DNA of 41,882 bases, from the NCBI GenBank assembly GCA_964571145.1, contig CAZNAP010000012.1, positions 1-41,882 on the forward strand. Reading direction: 5' to 3'. A model generated the notes under the pieces. That model saw only the letters and a list, made by a program, of their open reading frames with translations, did not search any database and was not told the DNA's origin. Origin of the DNA: Suilimivivens sp964571145 (GTDB lineage: Bacteria > Bacillota > Clostridia > Lachnospirales > Lachnospiraceae). The stretch's first letter is position 1. Each line of letters opens with the position of its first letter. Below are positions 41,723 to 41,882 of this stretch, piece by piece. A program made the position numbers and the translations under genes.

Positions 41723-41882
41723 CTATGGCTCTTTTAAACTGCTGTTGAATCCTTTAATAACCGGTTCCAAAAAATACTCCAGTACTGTACGTTGGTCTAC
41801 AATCAATTCACAGTTACCTGTCAAGCCTGAACGTAGGTTTATTTCTTCTTTCTCTTGAAGAGTAACGCTAACTGGATATACT
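41723..41882 (-). CDS. HlyD-family secretion protein, C-terminal end (partial)
   Basis: The last 52 residues of a gene that continues past the window edge. VYPVSVTLQEKEEINLRSG and LTGNCELIVDQRTVLEYFLEP (split) match the C-terminal beta-barrel and membrane-proximal tail of HlyD-like membrane-fusion proteins, where RxGLTG..E(I/L)IV..R and a final LEYFLEP-like segment are typical. Such proteins bridge an ABC exporter to the outside in bacteriocin/peptide secretion. The partner genes would lie to the right. It is absent from any long frame because it is cut by the window end. Confidence 0.7.
   Translation of the reverse strand, partial: VYPVSVTLQEKEEINLRSGLTGNCELIVDQRTVLEYFLEPVIKGFNSSLKEP

Overview
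The window looks like a chromosomal scaffold from an AT-rich, low-GC Gram-positive anaerobe, most likely a Lachnospiraceae (Clostridia). Grounds for this are strong AGGAGG-type ribosome binding sites with some TTG starts, YesM/YesN-type two-component proteins, a short SufB/SufC pair, a stand-alone AICAR transformylase beside a PurO-like IMP cyclohydrolase behind a ZTP riboswitch, many lipoproteins, and no Gram-negative envelope genes. There is one 100-N assembly gap (31264-31363). No complete tRNA, rRNA, IS element, prophage or CRISPR array is visible. Nearly all genes are on the minus strand and so read from high to low coordinate; only the lipoprotein gene at 39450-41645 is on the plus strand.

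Layout, left to right. (1) 93-9251: a GNAT gene; an intergenic array of degenerate repeats; a heterodimeric ABC exporter pair (1077-4675); a SARP-type response regulator gene directly upstream in the same transcript that carries an in-frame amber codon; a minimal SufB-SufC Fe-S pair; a DegV fatty-acid-binding protein; and an HD-GYP-type protein with its own promoter. (2) 9369-18698: a sugar uptake and sensing locus. A membrane-anchored sugar-binding sensor, a YesM-like histidine kinase, a YesN-like AraC response regulator and a XylF-like lipoprotein are followed by a terminator and then chvE-mmsA-mmsB, a ChvE/Mms-type multiple-monosaccharide ABC transporter. (3) 18715-21671: an SDR oxidoreductase, AICAR formyltransferase and a PurO-like IMP cyclohydrolase, the last two completing IMP synthesis under a ZTP riboswitch with an overlapping terminator.

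(4) 21830-36573: an accessory-looking stretch. It holds an AraC/GyrI regulator overlapping a methyltransferase, an AAA ATPase behind a damaged metallo-beta-lactamase-fold gene, a GyrI-like protein, several GNATs, two distantly related DUF4143 ATPases flanking an ECF sigma/anti-sigma pair, a nitrilase-family amidase, a DUF3237 protein, a GNAT-alpha/beta hydrolase fusion, an Eis-like acetyltransferase and two small orphan proteins. It also carries gene debris (a 50-nt copy of part of the anti-sigma gene), a 20-nt tRNA-3'-end-like fragment, hairpin-rich non-coding DNA, and four direct repeats with an exact 23-bp period abutting a good sigma-A promoter. (5) 36633-41882: an HD-domain phosphohydrolase, a GH2 beta-galactosidase-like enzyme, a divergent large lipoprotein with a solute-binding domain, a bidirectional terminator, and the C-terminal end of a HlyD-like secretion protein running off the window.

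No single system here is clearly new. The most unusual items are the 23-bp repeat operator-like array upstream of a DUF4143 ATPase, the amber codon in the regulator of the exporter operon, the internally deleted MBL gene, the hairpin-rich intergenic region at 35.48-35.79 kb, and the degenerate hairpin-like repeat array at 0.82-1.07 kb.
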